Notes under the pieces: model-generated
Seen by the model: only the letters and a program-made list of their open reading frames with translations
Databases searched by the model: none
Told to the model about the DNA's origin: nothing
Source of the DNA: an uncultured Lachnospiraceae bacterium
GTDB lineage: Bacteria; Bacillota_A; Clostridia; Lachnospirales; Lachnospiraceae
Assembly: GCA_900555005.1 (NCBI GenBank)
Contig: USJM01000001.1
Coordinates: 1 to 48,429, forward strand
DNA: 48,429 nucleotides
Direction of reading: 5' to 3'
Shown: one piece after another, positions 24,323 to 32,833 of the stretch
Layout of the letters: each line of letters begins with the position of its first letter
How positions within the stretch are numbered: the stretch's first letter is position 1
Made by a program: the position numbers and the translations under genes

Positions 24323-26632
24323 ATGAAAAGGAAAAACAGGATCACGTTGTTTGTCATAACGCTTATGCTGTGCATGTTGTTCACTGGGACGGCAGCGTTT
24401 GCAAAGGGAAAAAAGAAGGCTGTTCCCAAAATCAGCAGCAAAGCGATCACCCTTACTGTTGGGAAGTCCGAGACAGTTTCCGTAAAGAACTATCATAAGA
24501 AAGTAAAGTGGTCATCCAGCAATAAGGCAGTAGCAAGGGTAAATTCAAAAGGAAAGGTCACTGCGCAAAGCAAAGGTACGGCACTCATTATTGCAAAAGC
24601 AGGCAAAAAAAGGCTTACCTGCAAAATTACAGTGAAAGGAAAACCAGCACAGGTACAGAAGGTAACTGTCCCAAGGAGGCTTGTATTGATCGCGGGGGAA
24701 GAATACCTTGTTTCTGCGAAAATAAAGCCGGCACAGCTTCTCTGCAAGGTCAAGTGGTCATCCTCCGATGATTCTATTGCTACAGTAACCGAAAAGACCG
24801 GGATGATTACGGCGAACAAAGCAGGAAAGGTGAAGATTACCGCAAGGGCGGGAAAGAAGTATGCAACATGCATTGTGACAGTGAAGACGTTCCCAGCAAT
24901 CGCATCGGTCAGTATTATTGGATCTTCGACAAACGGTTCTCAGCCGCTCAAGATTGGTGCTTCCACAAAACTGAGTCTTAATGTCAATTCCCAGGTTGCC
25001 CGTGGTTTCAAGTGGAGTACTTCAAATCCGGCTGTGGCAACAGTCGACCAGACAGGAAGAGTCCAGGGTGTCGGCGCAGGTACGGCAATCATTACGGCAT
25101 TCAGGAAAACCGGAACCGGGAAGCCCATGATTTCCCTTTCGACGACAGTCGTCGTACAGGCAGATGAAGCAGGTAAGAATGCAGCCGAGTCCGGGAAGGC
25201 AGTGACAGACAGTAAAGCCCATGGTTCTATTGTCGGGATCACGGCAGCATCATCCCTAAAAGAAGCTGAAAGAATATCTGATGTGACTGCCAATACAATC
25301 ACTGTAAAGACTGTGTACCAGGATGGAACGCAGGAAGATGCTGGAAACTATTCATACCGGGGTGAGCTGAAGGATGGGAATTTCGTATTTACGGTAACGA
25401 CAGGTGACGGGAAGTATACTGCAACGTTCAGTGTCAAAAAAGCGGCACCAAAGAGGACTATAACAGAAATCGTAGCAACATGCAGCATGAAAGAGGCAGA
25501 GAACATCAACCAGGTCACAACTGATAAGATCACAGTAACTGCGAATTACAACGACGGGACATCAGAAGAACTGAAGCAGTACAGTATCAACGGGAGTGAG
25601 TCAAAAGATGGGAAGTCCTTCCTGATCACTGTCTCTGCCGACAATGGCCGTTTAACATCTACTTTCAGCGTCAAGAAGAAAGAAGCCGTGAAAACCGTTA
25701 CATCTATCAATGCTGAGTGCAAGGTAGAAGCAGCAGAGACGATCAGGGATATCACACCGTCAGACATTACCGTAATGGCAACATATAGCGACGGAACTAC
25801 AGGCCGGGTCACTGCGTACAGCCTCACGGGAAAAACATCTGAAGACGGCAAGTCCTATATATATACAGTAACGACTGAGGATGGGAAACAGTCCTGCACA
25901 TTCAGCGTGGCAAAAAAGCAGAAAGAGGAACAGAAGCCGGATTCTGAAATACTTACCGGGATCAGGGTTAAAATCAGCGGAAGCATCAGTGTCGGGGAAG
26001 GCATTTCAAATGTTCTTTCTGTAACCGCAGTCATGAAGGATGGAAGCGAGAAGGATGTGACGGCAGAGTCATCATCCGACTTCCAGCCCAAAGCAGAAGC
26101 AGGAGAGTACCCGGTAAAGGTCACATACCAGGGACTTTCCGCTGATACGACAGTTACAGTGGTAGATCTGTCTAAGAAGCTAACAGGTGTAGACATCAAG
26201 TTTCAGAAGCCGTCCGTCTACATGGACGACGACATCCAGATGGGTGATATCGCAGTGACGGGGACATATGCAGACGGGCATTCAGAAGCGGTCACAGATT
26301 TTACATTTGCTGTAAAAAAAGCGACATATGACGGAGGAAACACAGAGATTACGGTCACGGTTCCGAATATCGGGAGCCAGACAGTTTCAGTCCCGACGTA
26401 TGACAGAAATAAGGTGACCCATGCGGAGTTCAGCGTGCAGAAGCTTGAGTATCATGAAGGAGAGGCGGTTGACAGGAGCACGATCAAGGTGACGGGGACA
26501 ACAAGGGATGGAGGAACGGTTGAAATTACAAATTTTGCCGTCAGTCCGGAAACAGTAACCGCAGGAACAAAGCAGATAACTGTATCGGCGGCGGGATTCA
26601 GCGAGGCGTTTGACATTGCTGTAACACAATAA
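24323..26632 (+). CDS. Large secreted Ig-like repeat protein
   Basis: 769 residues with a signal peptide (about 1-28). Three Big_2-type Ig-like domains cover about 30-275, with the pattern VKWSSSNKAVARVNSKGKV. Three units of about 75-80 residues follow (from about 308, 384 and 460), each with T-x-x-A-x-C/S-S/K-x-KEAE, I-T-V-YxDGT and TFSVKK, like the Big_3 fold. Two or three more diverged Ig-like units complete the protein. There is no sorting signal or membrane anchor, so it is released or held by other wall proteins. GGAGG precedes the ATG. An adhesive role is likely by analogy. Confidence 0.85.
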   Translation: MKRKNRITLFVITLMLCMLFTGTAAFAKGKKKAVPKISSKAITLTVGKSETVSVKNYHKKVKWSSSNKAVARVNSKGKVTAQSKGTALIIAKAGKKRLTCKITVKGKPAQVQKVTVPRRLVLIAGEEYLVSAKIKPAQLLCKVKWSSSDDSIATVTEKTGMITANKAGKVKITARAGKKYATCIVTVKTFPAIASVSIIGSSTNGSQPLKIGASTKLSLNVNSQVARGFKWSTSNPAVATVDQTGRVQGVGAGTAIITAFRKTGTGKPMISLSTTVVVQADEAGKNAAESGKAVTDSKAHGSIVGITAASSLKEAERISDVTANTITVKTVYQDGTQEDAGNYSYRGELKDGNFVFTVTTGDGKYTATFSVKKAAPKRTITEIVATCSMKEAENINQVTTDKITVTANYNDGTSEELKQYSINGSESKDGKSFLITVSADNGRLTSTFSVKKKEAVKTVTSINAECKVEAAETIRDITPSDITVMATYSDGTTGRVTAYSLTGKTSEDGKSYIYTVTTEDGKQSCTFSVAKKQKEEQKPDSEILTGIRVKISGSISVGEGISNVLSVTAVMKDGSEKDVTAESSSDFQPKAEAGEYPVKVTYQGLSADTTVTVVDLSKKLTGVDIKFQKPSVYMDDDIQMGDIAVTGTYADGHSEAVTDFTFAVKKATYDGGNTEITVTVPNIGSQTVSVPTYDRNKVTHAEFSVQKLEYHEGEAVDRSTIKVTGTTRDGGTVEITNFAVSPETVTAGTKQITVSAAGFSEAFDIAVTQ

Positions 26633-26659
26633 GGCGGATGACGTGATGAGGAGGTTGCT

Positions 26660-26803
26660 ATGGATATGGAGAAAGGCATGGTGAAGGCATTGGCAGTGGA
26701 GAGGTTTGTAGCTTATAAAAAAATGGTTAAGAAGCTGTTTTCAGATGGGACTCCACAGCATGGAGAATCTGGTATGATAAAGCCAGAGGCAGAAAAGGAT
26801 TAA
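26660..26803 (+). CDS. Small protein, 47 residues, function unknown
   Basis: The ATG at 26660 has GAGGAGG 7 bases before it. The product begins MDMEKGMVKALAVERF and is charged, with a predicted helix in its first half. It starts 27 bases after the Ig-repeat gene. No family recognised. Confidence 0.6.
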   Translation: MDMEKGMVKALAVERFVAYKKMVKKLFSDGTPQHGESGMIKPEAEKD

Positions 26804-26819
26804 CAGGAAAAAAAGAAAA

Positions 26820-26860
26820 TGCCGCCTTGGGGGCTTGAATGTGCCTCCAGGGCGGGGGCA
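26820..26860 (+). other. Strong hairpin without T-run in a leader
   Basis: A GC-rich stem of about 15 pairs (arms near 26820-26834 and 26843-26860, with a bulge of three G) around TTGAATGT. An A-run follows instead of T. It stands 22 bases before the small gene at 26883, the same spacing as the leader terminators elsewhere in the window. Confidence 0.6.
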
Positions 26861-26882
26861 AAAAACAGAAAGGGGTTCAATC

Positions 26883-27038
26883 ATGACGAAGGATGAAAGA
26901 GAGCACTTCATGGACATGCTCGACTGCTATGCAAAGGAATCAAAGGTAATTGAAGAGGAGGACAGGATGACGGCAAATAGAGATCTGACATCCGTGTATC
27001 CGGACGCAAAAGTTGAAGATGTAGGCTTAAAAGGCTGA
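26883..27038 (+). CDS. Small acidic protein, 51 residues, function unknown
   Basis: The ATG at 26883 follows AAAGGGG. The product begins MTKDEREHFMDMLDC and contains KESKVIEEEDRM; it is acidic and helical. No family recognised. The leader hairpin at 26820-26860 precedes it, and another hairpin follows before the next gene. Confidence 0.6.
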   Translation: MTKDEREHFMDMLDCYAKESKVIEEEDRMTANRDLTSVYPDAKVEDVGLKG

Positions 27039-27064
27039 ATACAGTATCAATAAGTGGTGGTTAT

Positions 27065-27092
27065 AAAGATCCATGGGGACATGGGTCTTTTT
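27065..27092 (+). terminator. Leader hairpin with T-run before DUF5688 copy 2
   Basis: Arms AAAGATCCATG and CATGGGTCTTT pair over 11 bases (one G-T) around GGGA, with T continuing to 27092. The ATG follows at 27117. Confidence 0.82.
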
Positions 27093-27116
27093 CTATGCCT
27101 TAAAAGAGGGTTCGTC

Positions 27117-28169
27117 ATGATTGAAACATTTTATGATTTTTGTGAGGAAGCGGAGCAGTCATTAAAAGACTATATTCCAAAAGAATACCAGGAATGTACG
27201 GTAAGCCTCCATAGGCCGGTAAGCGAAATGGATTTTGAGCATACCTATATCCTTGTACTGCCTCCGGGGACAGACATGGCGCCGATCATCAGGCCGGCTG
27301 AGTATTACGAGGATGTGCAGAGCGGGGAGACAACCATAGACAATGCGATTCTCCTCATGGTCAGGGATGTGACAGAAGAACTTGACCAGATCATGCATCG
27401 GTTTGGAAGGCAGCCTATGGGCAACTGGAACCAGGACAGACAGCGCGTCTATATGACAGCTGTACCTGTCAAAGGAAACAGTCTGCTTTTAACAAGGGTT
27501 CCATTCAGAAAACAAGGCGATGTCGCTTTTGTGTACAAAATAGACCAGTATACATATGACATAAACGGGAATACAAAAGTCAGAAATACATATGTCACAA
27601 ATGAAATGATGAAGCAATACGAGGTGTCCGAGCAGGAACTTTATGTAACGGCAAGCCAGAACATCATGGAAAAATATATCCCTTATCTGGGCGATCTGAA
27701 TCGGATAAATGCCATTATGGCACGGGAAGACCTTTCAAGAGAAGAGAAGTGGGGATATATCGCCCAGCTTCCAAATTTGATTAACCAGCCAGAAAAGATC
27801 AGCGAAGGTAGTCGGAAAAGGGCGGTGCTAACGTGCCTTGAAAAACCTGAAATTGGTTCTGCAATGCTGGCCCTCCCTGGGATGCTTGAAAAGATATCGG
27901 GAATAATCGGAGGAAACATGTATGTAATGCCTGACACGACACGGGAAGTCGAGTTCCTGGAAAGGAAGTTGTTTGATAACCCGTACCATATCCAGGAGGA
28001 ACATGTTGAAAACGTAAAAAATAAGAACACGGTGGGGATATACCTGACCGACCAGTTGCACCTATATGACCCGAAGACCTGTAAGATCAAGACGATAGAC
28101 GAAAGAAATGAGGAAATTGTCAGAAAAGCTGCCAGCATGATGAAGCCAAAGTCATCGAGGCGGAGATGA
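27117..28169 (+). CDS. DUF5688-type protein, copy 2
   Basis: 350 residues from the ATG at 27117, which follows AGAGGG; the frame is open further upstream but that part would contain the terminator hairpin. Residues 125-200 hold the family motif (VPFRKQGDVAFVYKID, then VTNEMMKQYEVSEQELY) seen in the other copies. The N-terminal part matches the N-terminal style of DUF5688 proteins (TYILVLPPGTDM). It has no signal or membrane segment. The stop overlaps the third dispersed palindrome. Function unknown. Confidence 0.78.
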   Translation: MIETFYDFCEEAEQSLKDYIPKEYQECTVSLHRPVSEMDFEHTYILVLPPGTDMAPIIRPAEYYEDVQSGETTIDNAILLMVRDVTEELDQIMHRFGRQPMGNWNQDRQRVYMTAVPVKGNSLLLTRVPFRKQGDVAFVYKIDQYTYDINGNTKVRNTYVTNEMMKQYEVSEQELYVTASQNIMEKYIPYLGDLNRINAIMAREDLSREEKWGYIAQLPNLINQPEKISEGSRKRAVLTCLEKPEIGSAMLALPGMLEKISGIIGGNMYVMPDTTREVEFLERKLFDNPYHIQEEHVENVKNKNTVGIYLTDQLHLYDPKTCKIKTIDERNEEIVRKAASMMKPKSSRRR

Positions 28170-28193
28170 CTTTTCGCCAACTTGGCGCGAAGT
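28169..28193. repeat. Dispersed 25-nt palindrome, copy 3
   Basis: ACTTTTCGCCAA, C, TTGGCGCGAAGT. Its first base is the last base of the preceding stop codon. The right arm is changed to GCGCGAAGT, so the outer stem is weaker than in copy 1. Confidence 0.88.
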
Positions 28194-28225
28194 GGGTTCC
28201 TAATCTGAAATAGGGAAAAAACACA

Positions 28226-29257
28226 GTGATAATATTGTCAATGAAGCAAAAGAAAGTCGCATACATGTACAGAGAGAACAACCAGGATGAAAAAGCGAGA
28301 GCAGCGGAAGCGGTTTTGAAAAAGGTAAGGGAAAAAATCGTTGAATTTGAAAGGGCAACAGAACAGAACGTGCTGCGGGTGGCTTCCACCTATTACCAGA
28401 CAAATTTAATGCAGGGAACCATTGATCTTAAAGAAGCATTGTTCCCCGGGGGCCTTCCCCTATACGTTTTTTATACAGACAACGGGGCGATGCTTGAAGC
28501 AGGGATCACTGTAGAGAGGGAAGAAGAGATATGGGAACGCCCAGATGAATCAAAGGTATGGATTGCACGGCTGAAAAATGGCATGGTTGATATTTGGACA
28601 GGGGGAAACGACTATATGCAATATAACAATGCGGTTCGGGAAAGCATGTCTGACGATTTGAGAAACGAAGTCGGAAATCGGACCGGGCTTGGCGCGATCA
28701 TTACAGCACTCTGCAAAAAGAGCCTGTCTGACGATGAGGTCAGGGAAATATCTGAACAGAACCAGGGACTTGCGTCGATCATTGAAAGGTATCCAAACGT
28801 ATTTAAAATCATAAACCCTGCCCTGAATACAGTCGTCCTTGTCCCATCCATGCTTGCCGGAGGGATTGCAATCGGCTGGCAGAATAATGAATACACCCTT
28901 TATCAGTATCTTGATGCTGAGGCAGTAAGGTATTTGTGCGGGACTGGTGAATCACCGGGAAGAATGTTCGTGCGCTATATTGACCGGACTGACAGCATGG
29001 AAAAAGTCTTCAACATGATAAATTCATGCATTGAATATTGGAGATCAAGCAGGGAAAGCATATCACCATTTTGTGTGTTTGCGATCCCGTTGTCATGGGA
29101 TAATGCCATGTTCTTTTCAGGAAGGAAAAGCCCGGAGGCGATCAAACAGAAATATCTGTTTTCTCCCAACTACTCAAAAGACCAGCTGGCAGTAAGAAGG
29201 TTCGTGAAGGAATATGAGCAGCTTTCAGCAGAGTGTTCGAGAAAAGCTGCATATTAA
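28226..29257 (+). CDS. Cytoplasmic protein of unknown function in the DUF5688 neighbourhood
   Basis: 343 residues from a GTG preceded by AGGG at a 10-base distance; the ATG at 28241 is an alternative. No signal or membrane segment. The middle has WIARLKNGMVDIWTGG and later VRYLCGTGESPG; I do not recognise a family. The context (between two hairpin-led genes) suggests it belongs to the same cargo set as the DUF5688 proteins. Confidence 0.65.
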   Translation: MIILSMKQKKVAYMYRENNQDEKARAAEAVLKKVREKIVEFERATEQNVLRVASTYYQTNLMQGTIDLKEALFPGGLPLYVFYTDNGAMLEAGITVEREEEIWERPDESKVWIARLKNGMVDIWTGGNDYMQYNNAVRESMSDDLRNEVGNRTGLGAIITALCKKSLSDDEVREISEQNQGLASIIERYPNVFKIINPALNTVVLVPSMLAGGIAIGWQNNEYTLYQYLDAEAVRYLCGTGESPGRMFVRYIDRTDSMEKVFNMINSCIEYWRSSRESISPFCVFAIPLSWDNAMFFSGRKSPEAIKQKYLFSPNYSKDQLAVRRFVKEYEQLSAECSRKAAY

Positions 29258-29275
29258 CCAGGCAGAAGGATGAAG

Positions 29276-29306
29276 AAGGGCTGGGGCATAAGCACCCAGT
29301 CCTTTT
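29276..29306 (+). terminator. Leader hairpin before the ArdC-polyvalent gene
   Basis: Arms AAGGGCTGGG and CCCAGTCCTT with a nine-base loop, one G-T pair, then two more T. GGAGG and the ATG at 29322 follow 16 bases later. Confidence 0.7.
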
Positions 29307-29321
29307 AACATAGGAGGAATT

Positions 29322-30002
29322 ATGGACGATGTATCCAGAATGACACCTGAACAGAAGCTTCTTTACTATAAGCAGATGCAGGAAAAAGGGAAGACAGATG
29401 CTACAAAGAGCGCATCCGAATGGAAAAGCTACCTACGTACATCAGCAAGAAACTACAGGCACCCATATTATGAACAAATCATGATTTGGCTTCAGAAGCC
29501 GGATGCCATCGCCTGCGGCAATTACAGGCTGTGGGTAGAGAAGATGGGACGGTATATCAGGCGCGGGGAGAAGGGAATTGCCATTGTAGACACTACGACA
29601 AACCACCCTTATGTAAAATACCTGTTTGACGTGTCACAAACCGGAGAAACTAAAAACTCCCGGGATGTCATCCTCTGGCAGGTAAAAGACGAAGATGTAG
29701 CACCTCTTGCAAGGATCCTTTCGAAACAATACCTCGGAAACACTGACAGGCTGGAAGAAGCTGTCGACCTTGCGGTTAGGACTACGTCAGAGGAATTTAT
29801 CTCAGAAGTGGACATAGGCGATTTGAGCGCCATTGACTCTGGGGGGATTGGTTCTTATGATAATGATAAGCGGATTGAAACACTTTCAAGGCTGCTTTAC
29901 CTGAGCGTGGAGTATGAGGTCTTATCAAGGTGTCTGCCACTTTATGCAGATCTTGCCGTGACAGATGAAGGCTGTCAGAGATTACCAAGTTTGACACAAT
30001 AA
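29322..30002 (+). CDS. ArdC-like N-terminal part of the giant polyvalent protein (frame broken)
   Basis: 226 residues. Residues 25-110 match the ArdC-type single-strand DNA-binding domain at the start of such proteins: SEWKSYLRTSARNYRHPYY, then KPDAIACGNYRLWVEKMGR and RGEKGIAIVD. ArdC proteins protect incoming DNA from restriction. The frame ends at 30000-30002, but a one-base loss at about 29966-29985 would join it to EITKFDTINAAELIGDY and on to the next section. The intact gene would span 29322-38268, about 2980 residues. Confidence 0.85.
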   Translation: MDDVSRMTPEQKLLYYKQMQEKGKTDATKSASEWKSYLRTSARNYRHPYYEQIMIWLQKPDAIACGNYRLWVEKMGRYIRRGEKGIAIVDTTTNHPYVKYLFDVSQTGETKNSRDVILWQVKDEDVAPLARILSKQYLGNTDRLEEAVDLAVRTTSEEFISEVDIGDLSAIDSGGIGSYDNDKRIETLSRLLYLSVEYEVLSRCLPLYADLAVTDEGCQRLPSLTQ

Positions 30003-30131
30003 ATGCTGCTGAACTGATCGGGGACTATGTAAAGCTGAACTCCGAGAGCGTTTTTAAGGATATAAGCCAGGCACTGAACCAGGTAAGGCTTGAGAAAATC
30101 GTCAACAGGGAAAAACAAAAGGAGAGGGATC

Positions 30132-30491
30132 ATGACAAAGGCAGAGGAGATGGGACTGAAATACGTGAAGGTGGGGGACTATTACCTTCCGGACATCCAG
30201 ATCGAGACGATACCGCACCCGCTGACGAGGTGGGGGATGTGGTACAAGGAATGGCTGCGCAAGTACAAGCCGCACAAATTCAACGTCCTGGCATCGAGGG
30301 ACGAACTGTTTACGACATGCTACAAGATCGAGGAGGAAGCGAAGGCGCGGGAGAAAGTCCTGATAGAGCAGTATCTGGAGAAAGAACCCGGCCCAGACCG
30401 CTTGAAAGACCCGGAAGGGCGGCGAAAACATCTCGAAACAATCAGGCTACGGGCAGAGCAGGTAGTGAGGGAGGAGCTTACCACCAGCTGA
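30132..30491 (+). CDS. tnpV: TnpV-like protein overprinted inside the polyvalent gene
   Basis: 119 residues with the TnpV pattern: VGDYYLPDIQIE, then a helix with [11 protein letters not shown], a segment like LLxSGxL ([10 protein letters not shown]), [11 protein letters not shown] and a final [11 protein letters not shown]. It has its own site GGAGAGGG just before the ATG. The polyvalent protein reads through the same bases in the +2 frame, where the product is low complexity and Gly/Arg/Asp-rich. TnpV is a small protein of unknown function known from clostridial transposons. I think both frames are used. Confidence 0.75.
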   Translation: MTKAEEMGLKYVKVGDYYLPDIQIETIPHPLTRWGMWYKEWLRKYKPHKFNVLASRDELFTTCYKIEEEAKAREKVLIEQYLEKEPGPDRLKDPEGRRKHLETIRLRAEQVVREELTTS

Positions 30492-32833
30492 CGCTTGAAG
30501 AACTGTTCGGAAACCTTTCAACAAGTGTAGAAGAGCATGAAGTCTTTCCACCACTTGAAAACATACAAATTGAGAATACATCAAAGGCAGAGGATATTGA
30601 GTCCCCTGCCTTTTCTATTGCCGATGAGGATGTAGAAGAAGTCTTACGGCTTGGGACTGGAAGACCCAATGGGAAACTCAGGGTATATGAGCACTATCTG
30701 TTTTCTGCAGACAATAAAGAGAGAGCTGTGTGGCTGCGGAAAGAGTATGCCTACGGAACAAGGGAGATCACGGTACAAGGTCATCCTGGGCAACTGGATA
30801 TAAATTCAAGGAATATTATTGTCAGCATCCCATCAGAAAATGTGCAGAAAAAGCTCTCCTTCAGGCAGGCCGACGAGTTGGTAAAGGAGATGGTCGATGA
30901 AAAACGGTACCTTACAAATGATGAAGAGGCACTTTATAACCGCATCAAGAATGACTATACAGGAGAAGGATTCAAATACCAAGAGGAAGACAAGGTAAAG
31001 CTTGATGACGGGAATGAATATACCATTACCAGAATCAATGCAATAGACGTAAGCCTTAGGGGCAAGAACAGCGTCATTAGCCTTAACAAGGCGGAGTTTT
31101 CTGACCGTGTTACTGCCCTACTGTCAAGAGACAACAGCCTGGTACAGGATGACAGGAATACCGTATCGAAAGAAGAAGAACTTGTCCTGACAGAAGAAGA
31201 AATCGGAAATGTATTGCGTATCCCTGCTGAAATCGTAAACAGCAAGGCAAGAATATGGGCATTGTACCAGAACGAGCCGGATAAGGGGAAGAGGCTGGTA
31301 TTTATCAAGGCCGAGTACCTATTGGGACACGATTATCATGTAAATTTCGGAAGGGTGCTGGCTGACAAAACGAAAAACTGTGCAGTCGAATACCAGGATG
31401 AAGGAATATCCGTAAAAGGGATAGACGGGTTTGTTGCAAGATCAGAATGGATACCGTGGGAGGAAGCTGAAAGCCGAATTGGTACGCTTATTGCCCAGGG
31501 GCACTATCTGGGTAAAGCTGAAAAGGAGTACGCAGAACGGATTGCCTCCGCTTCAGCAGATGGAAAGCCATCGTATCCGGCACCGTACTATGACTACCTG
31601 AGAACGTTCCAGATCACGGAAGAGGAGATAGACCATTATTACCAGAAGAATGCTGGACTTAGGCTGCGGCTCATGTACGAAGAAAGTCATGCAAGAAAGG
31701 AGCGCGTTGACGCACTGAAAAACGCTTATGGGATTAGTGGAGGTTCCTATAAATTCAGCTTTGGCGCATCCGGCTGGTTCGAACTATCTGCAAAAGGATT
31801 GAAATTTACAGTCGCAAATACAGACGGGAATGAAAAAGAATTTTCATGGAACACTGTTGATCAAAGGCTCGAGAGTCTTGTTAAAAATCAAAAGCTCCTG
31901 TCAGAAGGGAAAGAAGCGCTCTTTGAAAGGCTTATGGCATCCCCTGTAGAGAAGTACCCCTATGCAGAAGGGGATCACGTAACGTCAAAGAGCTATGGAA
32001 TAGAGTACGTCATCCGTTCTGTTGACAAGCTGTATGTTACATATAGCAGGATCGTCAACGATAATGGCGCTCAATACGCAGACTTCTCTGTGAATTCTAC
32101 GGACAGGGAAGCATTCCAGGCAGAATACACGAAGGTATTGCCTGTACTGGAAAAAGAAGTACCCGAAGGTATCCCGGCTCATGAGCAGAAAGGACAGGGG
32201 GCAGACGGTACAACGCAGGAAGAAGACAAGTACGAAAGCCAGGTAATCCGCAATGAAGAGCTGTTGAACCGTTTGAAATCCGATTGCGACTATTTCATCC
32301 AATATGCTGACGGGGATGAAAGAAAGCTTTATGCAGGCTCGGTCAAGGCACAGATCAGCCTGATGATGGATATTTATAACGGGCTGGATGAGAAGCCGGA
32401 CTGGATCGGGATGGAAGAAATCAGCCGTTACGAGTCCGAGATGCTTGGTGTCCTTGAAGAGAGAAAGACAAGGGAAGAAACCGAACCGGGACAGGGAGAA
32501 AGCCCAAGGCAGAATGAAAATAGTGCACCAACAGGACAGGTGGGGGCAAAAGAGGAGGCATCGCGCCTGATAGCGGCAAGGAAGAGGCCAAGGGCATCCC
32601 TGTCCCAGGAGGGAACTTCCATATTACCGATATGCACCTGGGCGAGGGAGGACCCAAGACAAAGTTCCGTAGGAATATCGCCGCAATCAAGCTGCTTAAG
32701 CAGATTGAGAAGGAAGGCCGGGCGGCGACAGAAGAAGAACAGGAAATCCTATCCATGTATGTCGGCTGGGGTGGACTTCCAGATGCATTTGATGCAGGAA
32801 AGGCAGATTGGTCAAGCGAATATGCAGAACTGA
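30230..32833 (+). CDS. Middle part of the giant polyvalent protein
   Basis: The frame is open from 29969 to 32833; the GTG at 30230 is only the first possible start. Before about 30480 the product is low-complexity because it overlaps tnpV. After that come three diverged repeats with an EDV/I-x-x-VLR motif and a KEYG-type helix: [15 protein letters not shown] near 30610, [13 protein letters not shown] near 31190 and [12 protein letters not shown] near 31610. They resemble the polyvalent-protein-associated modules in this family. A one-base loss at about 32550-32572 shifts the frame to the methylase/helicase section, with the join near [11 protein letters not shown]. Confidence 0.8.
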   Translation: MGDVVQGMAAQVQAAQIQRPGIEGRTVYDMLQDRGGSEGAGESPDRAVSGERTRPRPLERPGRAAKTSRNNQATGRAGSEGGAYHQLTLEELFGNLSTSVEEHEVFPPLENIQIENTSKAEDIESPAFSIADEDVEEVLRLGTGRPNGKLRVYEHYLFSADNKERAVWLRKEYAYGTREITVQGHPGQLDINSRNIIVSIPSENVQKKLSFRQADELVKEMVDEKRYLTNDEEALYNRIKNDYTGEGFKYQEEDKVKLDDGNEYTITRINAIDVSLRGKNSVISLNKAEFSDRVTALLSRDNSLVQDDRNTVSKEEELVLTEEEIGNVLRIPAEIVNSKARIWALYQNEPDKGKRLVFIKAEYLLGHDYHVNFGRVLADKTKNCAVEYQDEGISVKGIDGFVARSEWIPWEEAESRIGTLIAQGHYLGKAEKEYAERIASASADGKPSYPAPYYDYLRTFQITEEEIDHYYQKNAGLRLRLMYEESHARKERVDALKNAYGISGGSYKFSFGASGWFELSAKGLKFTVANTDGNEKEFSWNTVDQRLESLVKNQKLLSEGKEALFERLMASPVEKYPYAEGDHVTSKSYGIEYVIRSVDKLYVTYSRIVNDNGAQYADFSVNSTDREAFQAEYTKVLPVLEKEVPEGIPAHEQKGQGADGTTQEEDKYESQVIRNEELLNRLKSDCDYFIQYADGDERKLYAGSVKAQISLMMDIYNGLDEKPDWIGMEEISRYESEMLGVLEERKTREETEPGQGESPRQNENSAPTGQVGAKEEASRLIAARKRPRASLSQEGTSILPICTWAREDPRQSSVGISPQSSCLSRLRRKAGRRQKKNRKSYPCMSAGVDFQMHLMQERQIGQANMQN

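Noticed and set aside
28241..29257. DUF5688 membership of the 28226 protein
   Set aside because: I could not find the shared PHR-x-x-GD or IFYP motifs in it, so I leave it as unknown.
30102..30431. Minus-strand frame across tnpV
   Set aside because: Already two overlapping + frames are supported; the minus frame has no motif or start site.
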